From: Cloacibacterium sp. TD35
GTDB taxonomy: Bacteria; Bacteroidota; Bacteroidia; Flavobacteriales; Weeksellaceae
DNA: 64,000 nucleotides
Assembly (NCBI RefSeq): GCF_028864635.1
Contig: NZ_CP104850.1
Coordinates: 2,114,001-2,178,000, forward strand
Direction: 5' to 3'
Shown here: positions 1 to 9,414 of the stretch, piece after piece
Position numbering within the stretch: the stretch's first letter is position 1
Layout of the letters: every line of letters begins with the position of its first letter
Position numbers and translations under genes: made by a program
Notes under the pieces: generated by a model
What the model saw: the letters and a program-made list of their open reading frames with translations, nothing else
What the model was told of the DNA's origin: nothing
Database searches by the model: none

Positions 1-331
1 GATTTACTTTTTCTTTTTTAGCATCATTTTTAGAAGACAATAGTAAGGATTGTAATTCTGTTTTTTTCTGATTAAGCACTTTAAATTTAGAATCTAATCT
101 CTCTTTTTTAACAAAATTGAGTTCAAATTTTTCATCTAAATCTTTCATTTCGCTAGATTTACTTGCTTTAGCACTAGCTTCCATTTGACTCAAAGCTCTT
201 TCTCTTTGATAATTTGATACTTGATTATTATAAGTTTGCTGAGAAACTCTACTACTGTTAATACTTTCTGCTGTTTGAGAAAAAATAGCAATTCCAGAGA
301 ATGAAAGTGCTAAAGTTAAATATTTTACCAT
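1..331 (-). CDS. Exported coiled-coil protein, C-terminus cut by window edge
   Basis: The frame opens with ATG at 331 and runs off the left edge, leaving about 110 codons. The N-terminus (MVKYLTLALSFSGIAIFSQT) is a signal peptide with a likely cut after the Ser/Gln region. The rest is rich in Lys, Glu, Gln and Ser and looks like a long coiled coil. No family is recognised. It lies 66 bases beyond the end of hisIE on the same strand. A TTG with TATGTTTA 17 bases on, inside that gap, could be its own promoter, so it need not belong to the his operon. Confidence 0.6.
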   Translation of the reverse strand, partial: MVKYLTLALSFSGIAIFSQTAESINSSRVSQQTYNNQVSNYQRERALSQMEASAKASKSSEMKDLDEKFELNFVKKERLDSKFKVLNQKKTELQSLLLSSKNDAKKEKVN

Positions 332-397
332 TATTAATTTTTCTAGTAAAGGTAAACATATTCTTAATACTTTTTTACAAGAAAATTACATTTCAAA

Positions 398-982
398 TTA
401 ATGTCTTCCTCTCAAAACTTCTTCAATGTCTTTTAATTTGAAATTTTTAGCCTTCAATAAAATTAAAAAGTGATACAATAAATCTGCTGCTTCGTTTTTG
501 AACAAGTCATCGTTATTATCTTTCGCCTCAATTACCAATTCTACTGCTTCCTCTCCTACTTTTTGAGCTACTTTATTGATGCCTCTTTGATAAAGTTTTG
601 AAGTATAAGAACCTTCTACATTTTCATCAATTCTTTGGTTGATAATCGATTCTAATTCATACAGAAAACCTTTGGTATCTTTTTCTCCAAAACAACTGAA
701 ATTACCAGTATGACAAACCACATTCGTAGGCTTTACTTTAATCAGTAAAGTATCATCATCACAGTCTTTTTCGATGCTTTTTACATATAAATAATTTTCA
801 GAAGATTCTCCTTTTAACCAAATTCTATCTTTGGTTCTGCTAAAAAAGTGAACTTTCCCCGTTTCTTCTGTTAATTTTAGAGCTTCTTCATTCATAAAAC
901 CTAGCATTAACACTTGTAATGTGGTTTCGTCTTGTATGATTGCAGGAATTAAACCTCCTGATTTTTCGTAATCTAAATTCAT
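398..982 (-). CDS. hisIE: Bifunctional phosphoribosyl-AMP cyclohydrolase / phosphoribosyl-ATP pyrophosphatase
   Basis: Carries out histidine steps 2 and 3: hydrolysis of PR-ATP to PR-AMP, then opening of the adenine ring to ProFAR. At 194 aa it is a normal fused enzyme. Residues 1-~105 are the HisI half, with the zinc/metal segments around DCDDDT and [11 protein letters not shown]. Residues ~108-194 are the all-helical HisE half ([26 protein letters not shown]). It is the last gene of the his operon. Its ATG overlaps the hisF stop codon by 4 bases, which suggests translational coupling. Confidence 0.96.
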   Translation of the reverse strand: MNLDYEKSGGLIPAIIQDETTLQVLMLGFMNEEALKLTEETGKVHFFSRTKDRIWLKGESSENYLYVKSIEKDCDDDTLLIKVKPTNVVCHTGNFSCFGEKDTKGFLYELESIINQRIDENVEGSYTSKLYQRGINKVAQKVGEEAVELVIEAKDNNDDLFKNEAADLLYHFLILLKAKNFKLKDIEEVLRGRH

Positions 983-1731
983 CTTATGGCAATATTTTGT
1001 TGTTTTAAAACTTGTTTTAAATCGTTTATTTTAATTTCTCCAAAGTGGAAAATACTTGCTGCTAAAGCTCCTGTAGCTTTGGTTTCATTAAAAACTTCTG
1101 TGAAATCTTCAATTTTTCCTGCACCTCCAGAAGCGATAATGGGAATATTGACGATTTGTGAAATTTCATTGAGCAATCTCACATCGAAACCTTGTTTGGT
1201 TCCATCAAAATCCATGGAAGTCAACAGAATTTCGCCTGCGCCTAATTCTTCTACTTTTTTCGCCCAATTGTGGGTTTTATAGTCTGTTTTTATTCTTCCG
1301 CCATTCACAAAAACGTAATCTTCGTCTCCAAATTGTTTAGAATCTATCGCCACCACTACGCATTGACTCCCGAATTTATCTGCAAAAGTTTTAATTAAAT
1401 TAGGATTTTTCACCGCCGAAGAATTGATGCTGATTTTATCTGCACCCGCTTTCAAAAGATTGTCAACATCAGAAATTTCTGAAATACCACCACCAACAGT
1501 AAACGGAATATTGATTTCCTCTGCAATTTTTTCCACCAATTGCACTAGGGTTTTACGGTTTTCGTGAGTTGCCGTAATATCCAGAAAAACCAATTCATCT
1601 GCACCTTCATCTACATATCTTTTTGCCAATTCCACAGGGTTTCCTGCATCAATCAACCCCACAAAATTAACGCCTTTTACCGTTCTTCCGTCTTTTATAT
1701 CCAAACAAGGAATAATTCTTTTCTTGAGCAT
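979..1731 (-). CDS. hisF: Imidazole glycerol phosphate synthase, cyclase subunit
   Basis: HisF closes the imidazole ring, using ammonia delivered by HisH, and yields IGP plus AICAR. The 250-aa (beta/alpha)8 barrel shows the conserved start [20 protein letters not shown] with the first catalytic Asp (D11), the second Asp in VAIDSK (about residue 130), and the phosphate-binding glycines VGGGI and IASGGAG. Length is normal for the family. It lies 4 bases after hisA and overlaps hisIE by 4, within a tight operon. Confidence 0.97.
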   Translation of the reverse strand: MLKKRIIPCLDIKDGRTVKGVNFVGLIDAGNPVELAKRYVDEGADELVFLDITATHENRKTLVQLVEKIAEEINIPFTVGGGISEISDVDNLLKAGADKISINSSAVKNPNLIKTFADKFGSQCVVVAIDSKQFGDEDYVFVNGGRIKTDYKTHNWAKKVEELGAGEILLTSMDFDGTKQGFDVRLLNEISQIVNIPIIASGGAGKIEDFTEVFNETKATGALAASIFHFGEIKINDLKQVLKQQNIAIR

Positions 1732-1735
1732 TTTT

Positions 1736-2446
1736 TTAAATTTTTGACAGTTGTTCTAAAGAAATTCTTCCTTCATAAATCGCTTTACCAATAATGGTTC
1801 CAGCACAACCAATTTCTTTCATTTTTTGTACATCATCTATGTTCGAAATTCCACCACTTGCAATGAGTTCAATCGTTGAATTATCTATAATTTCTTGATA
1901 CAATGCTGTGGATGGACCTTGTAGCATTCCGTCTTTTGAAATATCGGTACAAACCACTTCTCTGAAGCCTTTCTTCTGATATTCTTTGATGAAATTTACC
2001 ACATCTGTTTCAGAATTTTCTAACCAACCCGAAGTTTTGATTTTTCTATCCAAACAATCTGCTCCCAAAATCAATTTTTCAGCACCAAATTGCTCTAACC
2101 AAGCCAAACACAACTCTGGATTTACCACAGCAATACTTCCTAAAGTTACCTTTTTTGCACCACTATCAAAAGCTTTTTGCAAATCTTCTTCAGAACGAAT
2201 TCCGCCTCCGAAATCGATGATAAGATTGGTATTTTTAGCGATGTTTTCAATTACTTTTTGATTGATGATTTTCTTAGCTTTTGCACCGTCTAAATCTACT
2301 AAATGCAAATATTGAATCCCGAAGTCTTCAAATTCTTTGGCTACTTCAACAGGATTTTCGTTGTATATTTTTTTGGTATCATAATCACCTTTAGAAAGTC
2401 TTACACACTTTCCGTCGATGATATCTATTGCAGGAATAATTCTCAT
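1736..2446 (-). CDS. hisA: ProFAR isomerase (phosphoribosylformimino-5-aminoimidazole carboxamide ribotide isomerase)
   Basis: Catalyses the Amadori isomerisation of ProFAR to PRFAR, histidine step 4. The 236-aa beta/alpha barrel is related to HisF. The N-terminal [20 protein letters not shown] contains the catalytic Asp of the first strand, the second catalytic Asp lies in [10 protein letters not shown], and DFGGGIRS and IASGGIS form the phosphate sites. It sits 4 bases after hisH and 4 before hisF. Confidence 0.96.
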   Translation of the reverse strand: MRIIPAIDIIDGKCVRLSKGDYDTKKIYNENPVEVAKEFEDFGIQYLHLVDLDGAKAKKIINQKVIENIAKNTNLIIDFGGGIRSEEDLQKAFDSGAKKVTLGSIAVVNPELCLAWLEQFGAEKLILGADCLDRKIKTSGWLENSETDVVNFIKEYQKKGFREVVCTDISKDGMLQGPSTALYQEIIDNSTIELIASGGISNIDDVQKMKEIGCAGTIIGKAIYEGRISLEQLSKI

Positions 2447-2450
2447 TTTT

Positions 2451-3029
2451 TTAGATTTTCAAAAAGTTTTCTAATAGTTTAAAACCAGCATCTCCAGATT
2501 TTTCTGGATGAAATTGAGCTGCGTAGAAATTGTCTTTTTCCAAAGTAGCACTGAATGGAGTAATGTAATCACAAACCGATGTTGTACTTTCTCCCACTTC
2601 CGCATAATAACTGTGTACAAAGTAAAAATTATCATTTTCTGAGATGTTTTCTAGCAATTTCCCTTTAATTCCCGAAACATTATTCCAGCCCATATGTGGA
2701 ACGATGTCTGAATTAGGGAACAATTTCACTTCGCAATCAAAAATCCCAAGTGCTTTTGTATTGCCCTCTTCCGAAGCATTGCACATCAATTGCATTCCGA
2801 GACAAATTCCCAAAACAGGCTGTTTCAAATTTGGAATTACTACATCTAAACCTCTTTCCTGAAGTTTTTTCATCGCCGAAGAAGCTTCTCCTACTCCTGG
2901 AAAAATAACTTTATCAGCGTTTTTTATCGTTTCAATGTCAGATGTAATCTCCGCTTCAAAGCCTAATTTTTTCAAGGCATTTTGAACGGATTTTACATTT
3001 CCTGCATCATAGTCTATAATGGCTATCAT
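2451..3029 (-). CDS. hisH: Imidazole glycerol phosphate synthase, glutamine amidotransferase subunit
   Basis: HisH hydrolyses glutamine and channels ammonia into HisF. The class I amidotransferase triad is visible: Cys76 in GICLGMQ, and His174 and Glu176 in QFHPEKS. Its 192 aa is the usual size. The start overlaps the end of hisB by 4 bases. hisH and hisF are separated by hisA, the common order in Bacteroidetes his operons. Confidence 0.96.
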   Translation of the reverse strand: MIAIIDYDAGNVKSVQNALKKLGFEAEITSDIETIKNADKVIFPGVGEASSAMKKLQERGLDVVIPNLKQPVLGICLGMQLMCNASEEGNTKALGIFDCEVKLFPNSDIVPHMGWNNVSGIKGKLLENISENDNFYFVHSYYAEVGESTTSVCDYITPFSATLEKDNFYAAQFHPEKSGDAGFKLLENFLKI

Positions 3030-4123
3030 AGTGTTCCTTTTGTACTTGGAAGGTTAAAATTTTGGTCGGTTTGTGCCACTGCATTTCTTAAAACTTTCGC
3101 AAAAGCTTTGAAAATGCTTTCGATTTTGTGGTGTTCATTCTCTCCTTCCACAGAAATATTCAAGTTACATTTTGCACTGTCTGAAAACGATTTGAAGAAA
3201 TGATAAAACATTTCCGTTGGCAATTCTCCAATTTTTTCACGCTTAAATTCTGCGTTCCAAACAATCCAAGGTCTTCCACCGAAATCAATCGCAACTTGTG
3301 CCAAACAATCATCCATCGGTAAAACAAAAGCATATCTTTCGATGCCTTTTTTGTTCCCTAAAGCTTGTAAAAAACAATCTCCCAAAACTATGGCAGTATC
3401 TTCAATCGTATGATGTTCATCTACTTCTAAATCACCATCTACTTTTACAAATAAATCAAAATTTCCGTGTTTCGAAATTTGTTCTAACATGTGATCAAAG
3501 AACTTCAAACCTGTATCAATACTAGATTTTCCACTTCCATCAAGATTCAACTCTACAGCAATATCTGTTTCTTTGGTTGTTCTTTTTACTTTGGCTTTTC
3601 GTGGAACTTGTTTAAGATATTGATAGATTTCGTCCCAACTTTTTACAGAGAAAGTCGCTTCATCATTGCTTTCATCAGAAATGAAAAAAGATTTAGTCCC
3701 TAAATTTTTCGCCAATTCTACATCAGTTTTTCTATCGCCAATCACGAATGAATTTTCTAAATCGTAATTTCCAAAAATGTATTTCTGAAGCATTCCCGTT
3801 CTTGGTTTTCTATTTGGAGAATTTTCATGCTCAAAACTGTCATCTACACAAACTTCAGAGAAGAAAATCCCTTCATTTTCGAAAGCCTTCATCATTTTTT
3901 CTTGTGGTTTAATGAAATCTTCATACGGAAAGCTCTCGGTTCCCAAACCGTCTTGATTGGTCACCATTACCAATTCATAATCCAATTCTTTTGCAATTTT
4001 GGATAAATTCTGAAAAACTCTCGGATAAAATTCCAATTTTTCTAAAGAATCAACCTGAAAATCAATGGGTGGTTCTATAATTAAAGTTCCGTCTCTATCG
4101 ATGAATAATACTTTTTTCTTCAT
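3026..4123 (-). CDS. hisB: Bifunctional histidinol-phosphatase / imidazoleglycerol-phosphate dehydratase
   Basis: A fusion carrying histidine steps 6 and 8. Residues 1-~165 are a HAD-type histidinol-phosphate phosphatase, with the nucleophile motif FIDRDGTL near the N-terminus and a zinc-loop region before GMLQKYIF. Residues ~180-365 are the IGP dehydratase, with its paired metal-binding histidine motifs [22 protein letters not shown] and EHHKIES. At 365 aa it matches the enterobacterial-type fusion. It is separated from hisC by one base. Confidence 0.96.
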   Translation of the reverse strand: MKKKVLFIDRDGTLIIEPPIDFQVDSLEKLEFYPRVFQNLSKIAKELDYELVMVTNQDGLGTESFPYEDFIKPQEKMMKAFENEGIFFSEVCVDDSFEHENSPNRKPRTGMLQKYIFGNYDLENSFVIGDRKTDVELAKNLGTKSFFISDESNDEATFSVKSWDEIYQYLKQVPRKAKVKRTTKETDIAVELNLDGSGKSSIDTGLKFFDHMLEQISKHGNFDLFVKVDGDLEVDEHHTIEDTAIVLGDCFLQALGNKKGIERYAFVLPMDDCLAQVAIDFGGRPWIVWNAEFKREKIGELPTEMFYHFFKSFSDSAKCNLNISVEGENEHHKIESIFKAFAKVLRNAVAQTDQNFNLPSTKGTL

Positions 4124-4124
4124 T

Positions 4125-5153
4125 TTACTTTTTATAATTTTTCAAGGTTTCTATTAATTTTTGATTTTCTTCTTTTGAGCCTACGTTTATTCTCAACGCA
4201 TTTTCAATTTGAGGATGTCTCAGACTGGTCAAAATATTCTGAGCGAGCAAAAATTCATATATTTCTATTGGATTTTCTACTTTGATTAAGAAAAAATTGG
4301 CTTCTGTAGGATAGATTTTTTTTACACAATCAAATTGATCTAATTGAGCTCTTAAAAATGCTCTTTCTGCTAAAATTTGTTCAATATTTTCATTAAACAG
4401 TTTTTCATCATTGAGTTGTTGCAAAGCTATTTTTTGACTTAAAGAATTCACGTTATATGGTCCTTTTATGGTATTAATCAAAGTAGCGATTTCTGTAGAA
4501 GCTGCGCCAATTCCAATTCTCAAACCTGCCATTCCATAAGCTTTAGAAAGGGTTTGCAATACTATAAGATTTGGATATTTCGCTAACCAAGAAATAGCTG
4601 ATTTTCTAGAAGAAAATTCTATATAAGCCTCATCTAAAACCACAATCCCTGAGAAATTTTCAATGAAGAACTCTAAATCATCCACTTCATTTCCTGTAGG
4701 ATTATTGGGCGAACAAAGAAATAAAACCTTCAAATTTTCATTCTGAATCTTTTGTAAAAAATCTTCTTTATTGATTTGAAAATTTTCATCTAATTCTAGT
4801 GTATTAACTTTATTATCATTGATTTTAGCATAAAAAGAATACATCACAAATGATGGATTCATTACCAAGATTTCATCTTTTTTGGGCTCACAAAAAGCTT
4901 TGATAATTAAGTCTATCAATTCATCACTTCCATTCCCGATGAAGAGATTCTTTGAGTTGATATTTTTAAGTTCACTTAATTTTTCCTTCAGTTTCTTTTG
5001 TGTAGAATCTGGATAACGATTGTACTCACCAAAAGGATTTTCGTTGGCTTCTAAAAAAACAGGCGATTCAAAATTTTGACTATCACGAAGCGAAGTATAG
5101 GGTTTTAAATTTCTAAGATTTTCTCTTACTAAATTTTCGAGTTTAAATTCCAT
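4125..5153 (-). CDS. hisC: Histidinol-phosphate aminotransferase
   Basis: PLP-dependent class I/II aminotransferase that converts imidazole-acetol phosphate to histidinol phosphate (step 7). Visible features are the N-terminal LEANENPFG, the Asn-Pro-Thr-Gly turn near residue 152, the cofactor Asp in [10 protein letters not shown], and the Schiff-base Lys204 in [14 protein letters not shown]. Its 342 aa is normal. Its first 11 bases overlap the end of hisD, so the two are probably translationally coupled. Confidence 0.96.
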   Translation of the reverse strand: MEFKLENLVRENLRNLKPYTSLRDSQNFESPVFLEANENPFGEYNRYPDSTQKKLKEKLSELKNINSKNLFIGNGSDELIDLIIKAFCEPKKDEILVMNPSFVMYSFYAKINDNKVNTLELDENFQINKEDFLQKIQNENLKVLFLCSPNNPTGNEVDDLEFFIENFSGIVVLDEAYIEFSSRKSAISWLAKYPNLIVLQTLSKAYGMAGLRIGIGAASTEIATLINTIKGPYNVNSLSQKIALQQLNDEKLFNENIEQILAERAFLRAQLDQFDCVKKIYPTEANFFLIKVENPIEIYEFLLAQNILTSLRHPQIENALRINVGSKEENQKLIETLKNYKK

Positions 5154-6435
5154 TTTCTAAATTTTTTAAGCGTAATGTAACTGCATTTTTATGTGCAAAA
5201 AGTCCTTCTTCTGCAGCCATTTTTTCAATGGTTTTCCCTAAATTTTGAATTCCTTTTTCAGAAATTCTCTGAATGGTAATTTTCTTCACAAAACTATCTA
5301 AAGAAACACCACTGTAAGCTCTCGCATTTCCGTTGGTTGGTAAAGTGTGATTAGTTCCGCTTGCATAATCACCTGCACTTTCTGGCGTATAATTTCCTAA
5401 GAAAATAGAACCTGCATTGGTAATTTCTGATAATACATTTTCAGGATTTTCAATGGAAAGAATTAAGTGTTCTGGAGCATATTCATTGCTGAATTCAATA
5501 CATTCTTCTATGGAATTTAAGAGGATAAAACTACTGTTTTCAAGGGCTTTTTCGGCGATATCTTTTCTAGGTAAATCTTGTAATTGTGCTTCAGTTTCTT
5601 GTTTTACTTTTTTTAAAATTTCTTTAGAAGTCGTCAAGAAAACCACCTGAGAATCAACACCATGTTCTGCCTGAGAAAGTAAATCAGCTGCTACAAAACT
5701 TGGATTAGCGGTTTCATCTGCAATTACTAAAACTTCACTCGGTCCAGCTGGCATATCAATCGCAATTCCTAATTTTTGAGCAAAAATCTTGGCTTCGGTT
5801 ACAAATTGATTTCCTGGCCCGAAAATTTTATAAACTTTCGGAACTGTTTCGGTTCCCAAACTCATTGCAGCAATGGCTTGAGCTCCACCAACTTTAAAAA
5901 TTTTAGAAACTCCGCAAAGATTCGCAACATATAAAATAATAGGATTTATTTTTCCGTTTTTTTGAGGGGGCGAACAGAGAATAATCTCTTTACAACCCGC
6001 AATTTGTGCTGGAACAGCCAACATTAAAACCGTAGAAAAAAGAGGTGCTGTTCCTCCCGGAATGTATAGACCTACCTTATCAATTGCTCTGCTTTCTCGC
6101 CAACAAACCACGCCTTCCGTTGTCTCTATTTGCTGAGGAACTTCTTTTTGAGACTGGTGGAATTTTTCAATATTGTTTTTTGCTGTATTGATGGCAATTT
6201 TCAGTTCTTCATCTACCAAACTAATGGCTTCTGCAATTTCTTGCTGAGAAACTTCAATCGTATCTAAAACTTGATTGTCAAATTTTTCAGCGTAAAATTT
6301 CAAAGCATTATCGCCTTCATTTTCTACTCTTTCGAAAATTCCTTTGATGAGATTTTCGATGTCATTTTTTTCAAAAACAGGTCTTTTGGTAAGGCTGCTG
6401 AATGTATTTTTAGATGGAAATTCTATTGTTTTCAT
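5143..6435 (-). CDS. hisD: Histidinol dehydrogenase
   Basis: Zinc enzyme that performs the last two oxidations, L-histidinol to L-histidine, with NAD. The 430-aa protein has the family motifs VPGGTAPLFSTVLM (here GLYIPGGTAPL), the catalytic Glu/His stretch AEHGVDSQ and the C-terminal EHLIL and NHTLPTNGNARAYSGV segments. It follows hisG after 46 bases. That spacer holds short imperfect GTTGA/GTAAA repeats but no terminator. Confidence 0.96.
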   Translation of the reverse strand: MKTIEFPSKNTFSSLTKRPVFEKNDIENLIKGIFERVENEGDNALKFYAEKFDNQVLDTIEVSQQEIAEAISLVDEELKIAINTAKNNIEKFHQSQKEVPQQIETTEGVVCWRESRAIDKVGLYIPGGTAPLFSTVLMLAVPAQIAGCKEIILCSPPQKNGKINPIILYVANLCGVSKIFKVGGAQAIAAMSLGTETVPKVYKIFGPGNQFVTEAKIFAQKLGIAIDMPAGPSEVLVIADETANPSFVAADLLSQAEHGVDSQVVFLTTSKEILKKVKQETEAQLQDLPRKDIAEKALENSSFILLNSIEECIEFSNEYAPEHLILSIENPENVLSEITNAGSIFLGNYTPESAGDYASGTNHTLPTNGNARAYSGVSLDSFVKKITIQRISEKGIQNLGKTIEKMAAEEGLFAHKNAVTLRLKNLENGI

Positions 6436-6481
6436 TTTTTATTCGTAAAACTGTAAAGTTGAAGAGTCGTTGAGTTGTAAA

Positions 6482-7339
6482 TTATAGAATCATTTTTTCT
6501 ATTGGAATGATGAGAATGCCTTCTGCACCAGCTTTTTTAAGTTGGTCTATTACTTCCCAAAATCTTTTTTCTTCGATCACAGAGTGCAAACTGCTCCAAC
6601 CTTCTTCTACCAAAGGTACGATTGTAGGACTTTTCAACACTGGCAAAATGCTAGAAACTTCTTGAATTTTTTCATTAGGAACGTTCATCAAGATGTATTT
6701 GGTGTTCTTAGATTTCAAAACTGCCTGAATTCTAAACAAAAGTCTATCTAAAATTTCTAATTTCTCAGCAGAAAGATTTTTATTTTTCGCCAAAACTGCC
6801 TCAGATTTAAGAATAGTTACGGTTTCTCTAAGACCATTTTTAAAAAGAGTACTTCCTGAGCTTACAATATCACAAATTCCGTCTGCTAATCCCATGTTTG
6901 GAGCAATTTCTACGGAACCAGAAATCACGTGAATTTCTGCTTCAATATTGTTTTCGGATAAGAATTTTTTAACCGTGTTTGGATATGAAGTAGCTATTTT
7001 TTTTCCTTGAAAAAAAGCTAAATCATCAGTTTCTACTTCTTTCGGAACGGCTAGAGAAACTCTACATTTAGAAAAACCTAATTTCTGTACAATTTCGATG
7101 TCTTTTTGTTTCTCTATAAGTAAATTTTCGCCAACGATGGCTACATCTACCACGCCATCTTCTACATATTGAGGAATATCTGAATTTCTAAGAAAATAGA
7201 TTTCGATAGGGAAATTTTCTACCTGAACTTTTAATTGGTCTTTGCCATTATCATAAGAAATTCCGCAATCTTTGAGAAGTTTAATAGAATCTTCGAAAAG
7301 TCTTCCGCTTTTTTGAACTGCAATTTTAAGTGAACTCAT
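6482..7339 (-). CDS. hisG: ATP phosphoribosyltransferase (long form)
   Basis: Catalyses the committed step of histidine synthesis, ATP + PRPP to PR-ATP. At 285 aa it is the long, hexameric HisG. It has a catalytic core (residues 1-~210; AVQKSGRL at the N-terminus, PRPP loop around SSGSTLFKNGLRE) and a C-terminal ferredoxin-like regulatory domain (~212-285) that binds histidine for feedback inhibition. It is the first structural gene after the attenuator and so is controlled both allosterically and, by inference, by attenuation. Confidence 0.95.
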   Translation of the reverse strand: MSSLKIAVQKSGRLFEDSIKLLKDCGISYDNGKDQLKVQVENFPIEIYFLRNSDIPQYVEDGVVDVAIVGENLLIEKQKDIEIVQKLGFSKCRVSLAVPKEVETDDLAFFQGKKIATSYPNTVKKFLSENNIEAEIHVISGSVEIAPNMGLADGICDIVSSGSTLFKNGLRETVTILKSEAVLAKNKNLSAEKLEILDRLLFRIQAVLKSKNTKYILMNVPNEKIQEVSSILPVLKSPTIVPLVEEGWSSLHSVIEEKRFWEVIDQLKKAGAEGILIIPIEKMIL

Positions 7340-7381
7340 TTTTTAGATTTTTATTTTTTAAGCCTCGAGTTCTGCAGTGAT

Positions 7382-7419
7382 GAAAAAGAAAAATCCGCCT
7401 GAAAAACTCAAGGCGGATT
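7382..7419 (-). terminator. Intrinsic terminator of the his attenuator
   Basis: On the minus strand a perfect 9-bp stem AATCCGCCT/AGGCGGATT with a 10-base loop is followed by a U-rich tail. It stands between the His leader peptide and hisG, so it must be read through for operon expression. The left arm (CGCCTT) can instead pair with AAGGCG at 7464-7469, which overlaps the leader-peptide stop codon. That gives a competing antiterminator. Confidence 0.88.
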
Positions 7420-7467
7420 GTAAATATTGTTTTTAACTATAATACATGATACATTATCAACTCGCCT

Positions 7468-7512
7468 TTAGATGAGATGATGATGATGATGGATTAAGTT
7501 TAAATTTTTCAT
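7468..7512 (-). CDS. hisL: his operon leader peptide with five consecutive His codons
   Basis: A 14-codon frame encodes MKNLNLIHHHHHLI and stops at 7468-7470. Five uninterrupted CAT codons at 7477-7491 make it a histidine sensor. If charged tRNA-His is scarce, a ribosome stalls on the CAT run and leaves AAGGCG (7464-7469) free to pair with the terminator's left arm. A ribosome that reaches the stop covers AAGGCG and lets the terminator fold. The frame and the base pairing are seen; the regulatory logic is taken from classical his attenuation. Confidence 0.92.
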   Translation of the reverse strand: MKNLNLIHHHHHLI

Positions 7513-7531
7513 TTTTTGTCTAATTCTTTTG

Positions 7532-7539
7532 CAAATATA
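7532..7539 (-). promoter_or_regulatory. his operon promoter -7 box
   Basis: TATATTTG on the minus strand matches the Bacteroidetes -7 consensus TAnnTTTG. It lies 19 bases before the leader-peptide ATG, so transcription would start near 7525. No good TTG is seen at the usual -33 position. Confidence 0.7.
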
Positions 7540-7608
7540 GAGATTTTTTTGAAAATGGATATTATTTTTCAATTTTTTGAACGTAACAAATATCGTTCTG
7601 CGGAATTT

Positions 7609-7637
7609 TTGAATATTAGGCTAAAAAAGTATCTTTG
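7609..7637 (+). promoter_or_regulatory. Promoter of the glycosyltransferase pair
   Basis: TTG at 7609-7611 and TATCTTTG at 7630-7637 are separated by 18 bases, a good Bacteroidetes promoter. The start codon follows 18 bases after the -7 box. The his promoter points the other way about 90 bases to the left. Confidence 0.8.
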
Positions 7638-7655
7638 TGACGAAATATAAAAAAT

Positions 7656-8471
7656 ATGAAAGCATCGGTAATTTTTAGTACCTATAATTCGGAAGAATGG
7701 CTAGAAAAAGTTATTTGGGGATTTAGCGTACAAACTACTAAAGACTTCGAAATTATTATTGCTGATGATGGCTCTAGAGAAGCCACAAAAAACCTGATTG
7801 AGAAATACAAAACTGAACTAGATATTCCTATTATTCATGTTTGGCAAGAAGACAATGGTTTTCAGAAATCTCAGATTCTAAACAAAGCCATACTTGCTTC
7901 CACTACGGATTATTTGATTTTCACCGATGGAGACTGTATTCCCAGAAAAGATTTTGTAGAAACACACCTTAACAATAGAGAATCGGGTAGATTTTTATCT
8001 GGCGGATATTTCATGTTACCTATGAATATTTCAAAACTCATCAGTAGAGAAGATATTCTTTCACAAAATTGTTTTGATGTAAAATGGTTGACCCAAAATG
8101 GATTAAAAAAATCTTTTAAAAATAATAAACTGACTTCTAAAGCTTTCAAAGCGAAACTTCTCAATTTTTTAACACCAACTAAGCCTTCTTGGAATGGTCA
8201 TAATGCTTCTGGCTGGAAAAAAGATTTGGTTAAAATCAATGGATTCAACCAAGAAATGCAATATGGCGGACAAGACCGAGAATTAGGAGAAAGGCTGGAA
8301 AATCTAGGAATTAAAGGAAAACAAATAAGATACAGCGCAATTTGTGTACATCTAGACCATGCAAGAGGCTATGTAAATCCTGAAACTTGGGCAAAAAACA
8401 ATGCCATCAGAAAAAACACAAGAGACCAAAAACTCATTTGGACTGAAAAAGGAATCACCACCAATTTATAA
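7656..8471 (+). CDS. Family 2 glycosyltransferase
   Basis: A 271-aa cytoplasmic GT-A fold enzyme that probably adds a sugar to a cell-surface glycan. The N-terminus MKASVIFSTYNSEEWL is the nucleotide-binding strand, IIIADDGS holds the first Asp, and FTDGDCIPRKDF is the DxD metal motif near residue 92. WNGHNASGWKKDLVKINGF with the later GGQDRELGERL is the C-terminal acceptor region of the galactosyltransferase-C type. No membrane segment is present. It is transcribed with a second GT2 gene downstream. Donor and acceptor cannot be told. Confidence 0.85.
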   Translation: MKASVIFSTYNSEEWLEKVIWGFSVQTTKDFEIIIADDGSREATKNLIEKYKTELDIPIIHVWQEDNGFQKSQILNKAILASTTDYLIFTDGDCIPRKDFVETHLNNRESGRFLSGGYFMLPMNISKLISREDILSQNCFDVKWLTQNGLKKSFKNNKLTSKAFKAKLLNFLTPTKPSWNGHNASGWKKDLVKINGFNQEMQYGGQDRELGERLENLGIKGKQIRYSAICVHLDHARGYVNPETWAKNNAIRKNTRDQKLIWTEKGITTNL

Positions 8472-8473
8472 GT

Positions 8474-8559
8474 ATGAAATCGCCATAATTAGCAAACACA
8501 AACGCTAATGAAGAATCAGCGATTGCATATGACCCTTAAAAAACAATAAATAACTACAT
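8474..8559 (+). promoter_or_regulatory. Structured leader element, copy A (shared with 32017-32105)
   Basis: Begins ATGAAATCGCC just after the preceding stop codon. A basal stem AATCGC (8478-8483)/GCGATT (8519-8524) encloses a hairpin ATTAGC (8488-8493)/GCTAAT (8504-8509). CATATGACC follows, then an A-rich stretch and CTACATATGAAA at the main start. A mini-frame ATG-ACC-CTT-AAA-AAA-CAA-TAA lies at 8529-8549. A copy with the same order, a different inner-stem sequence and similar length (86 against 89 nt) precedes the RND adaptor gene. No known riboswitch is recognised. Confidence 0.6.
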
Positions 8560-9381
8560 ATGAAATCAGCACTTATTATTTCTGTATATAAAAATACTGC
8601 CGATTTAGCCATCGTTTTAAAATCTGTAGAACAGCAAAGTGTTTCTGACTTTATGACTGTGATTTCCGAGGATGGAAACAGTACAGAAATGGCTGATTTT
8701 GTCAAAAATTACAGTGGGAAATTAGATTTAATTCACTTAACTCAAGAAGATCTAGGTTGGCAAAAAAATAAAGCGCTCAACAATACCATCAAAACGATTG
8801 ATGCTGATTATTTTATTTTTATAGATGGCGACTGTGTTTTACACCCAAATTTTATAGAAAATCACTTAAAATTTGCTCGAGAAGATAGAATTTTAGCGGG
8901 TAAAAGAATCAAGCTAGGTCCTAACTATTCTGACCAATTAAGAAATGCAAAAACTGTTTCTGAGTTTGCAAAACTGATTCTCCCCGAGATAAAATCCATC
9001 AAAAAAGATGGTGCAAAATTCTATGAAGAAGGAATTTATATTTCACCAAAATCTATATTTTCTTTCATTGCGTACCTTAGAAAAATGAGCCAAATAAAAG
9101 GTTGTAATTTTTCTTGTTATAAGTCAGCATTGGAAAAAATAAATGGTTTTAATGAAGATTATGTTTTGCCCGCAATTGGTGAAGACATTGACTTAACTTG
9201 GCGTTTTGAAGGAATGGGTTATCACTTATATTCGCTTAGAAATTTTGCAGTACAATATCACCTTTATCACAAAGAAAATTGGAGCGACCAAAGTGTAAAT
9301 GAAGCCATTATGAAAGAAAATCAAAGGCTAAAAAGATACGTTACGCTTAATGGTTTGAAAAAATTAGAAGAAAATACATAA
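8560..9381 (+). CDS. Family 2 glycosyltransferase
   Basis: A 273-aa GT2 enzyme distantly related to the preceding one. MKSALIISVYKNTADL opens the fold, SEDGNS carries the first Asp, FIDGDCVLHPNF is the DxD motif near residue 93, and NGFNEDYVLPAIGEDIDLTWR holds the ED motif typical of the acceptor side. It follows the first GT2 gene after 88 bases filled by a structured leader element. Both genes end at a strong bidirectional terminator. Probably surface polysaccharide or LPS core synthesis; the substrate is unknown. Confidence 0.85.
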   Translation: MKSALIISVYKNTADLAIVLKSVEQQSVSDFMTVISEDGNSTEMADFVKNYSGKLDLIHLTQEDLGWQKNKALNNTIKTIDADYFIFIDGDCVLHPNFIENHLKFAREDRILAGKRIKLGPNYSDQLRNAKTVSEFAKLILPEIKSIKKDGAKFYEEGIYISPKSIFSFIAYLRKMSQIKGCNFSCYKSALEKINGFNEDYVLPAIGEDIDLTWRFEGMGYHLYSLRNFAVQYHLYHKENWSDQSVNEAIMKENQRLKRYVTLNGLKKLEENT

Positions 9382-9383
9382 AT

Positions 9384-9414
9384 AAAAAATCTACTCTTTT
9401 CGAGTAGATTTTTT
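9384..9414. terminator. Bidirectional terminator
   Basis: AAAAAATCTACTC (9384-9396) pairs with GAGTAGATTTTTT across a five-base loop. A-run and T-run flanks let it work for the GT2 pair on the plus strand and for the gene converging from the right. Confidence 0.9.
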
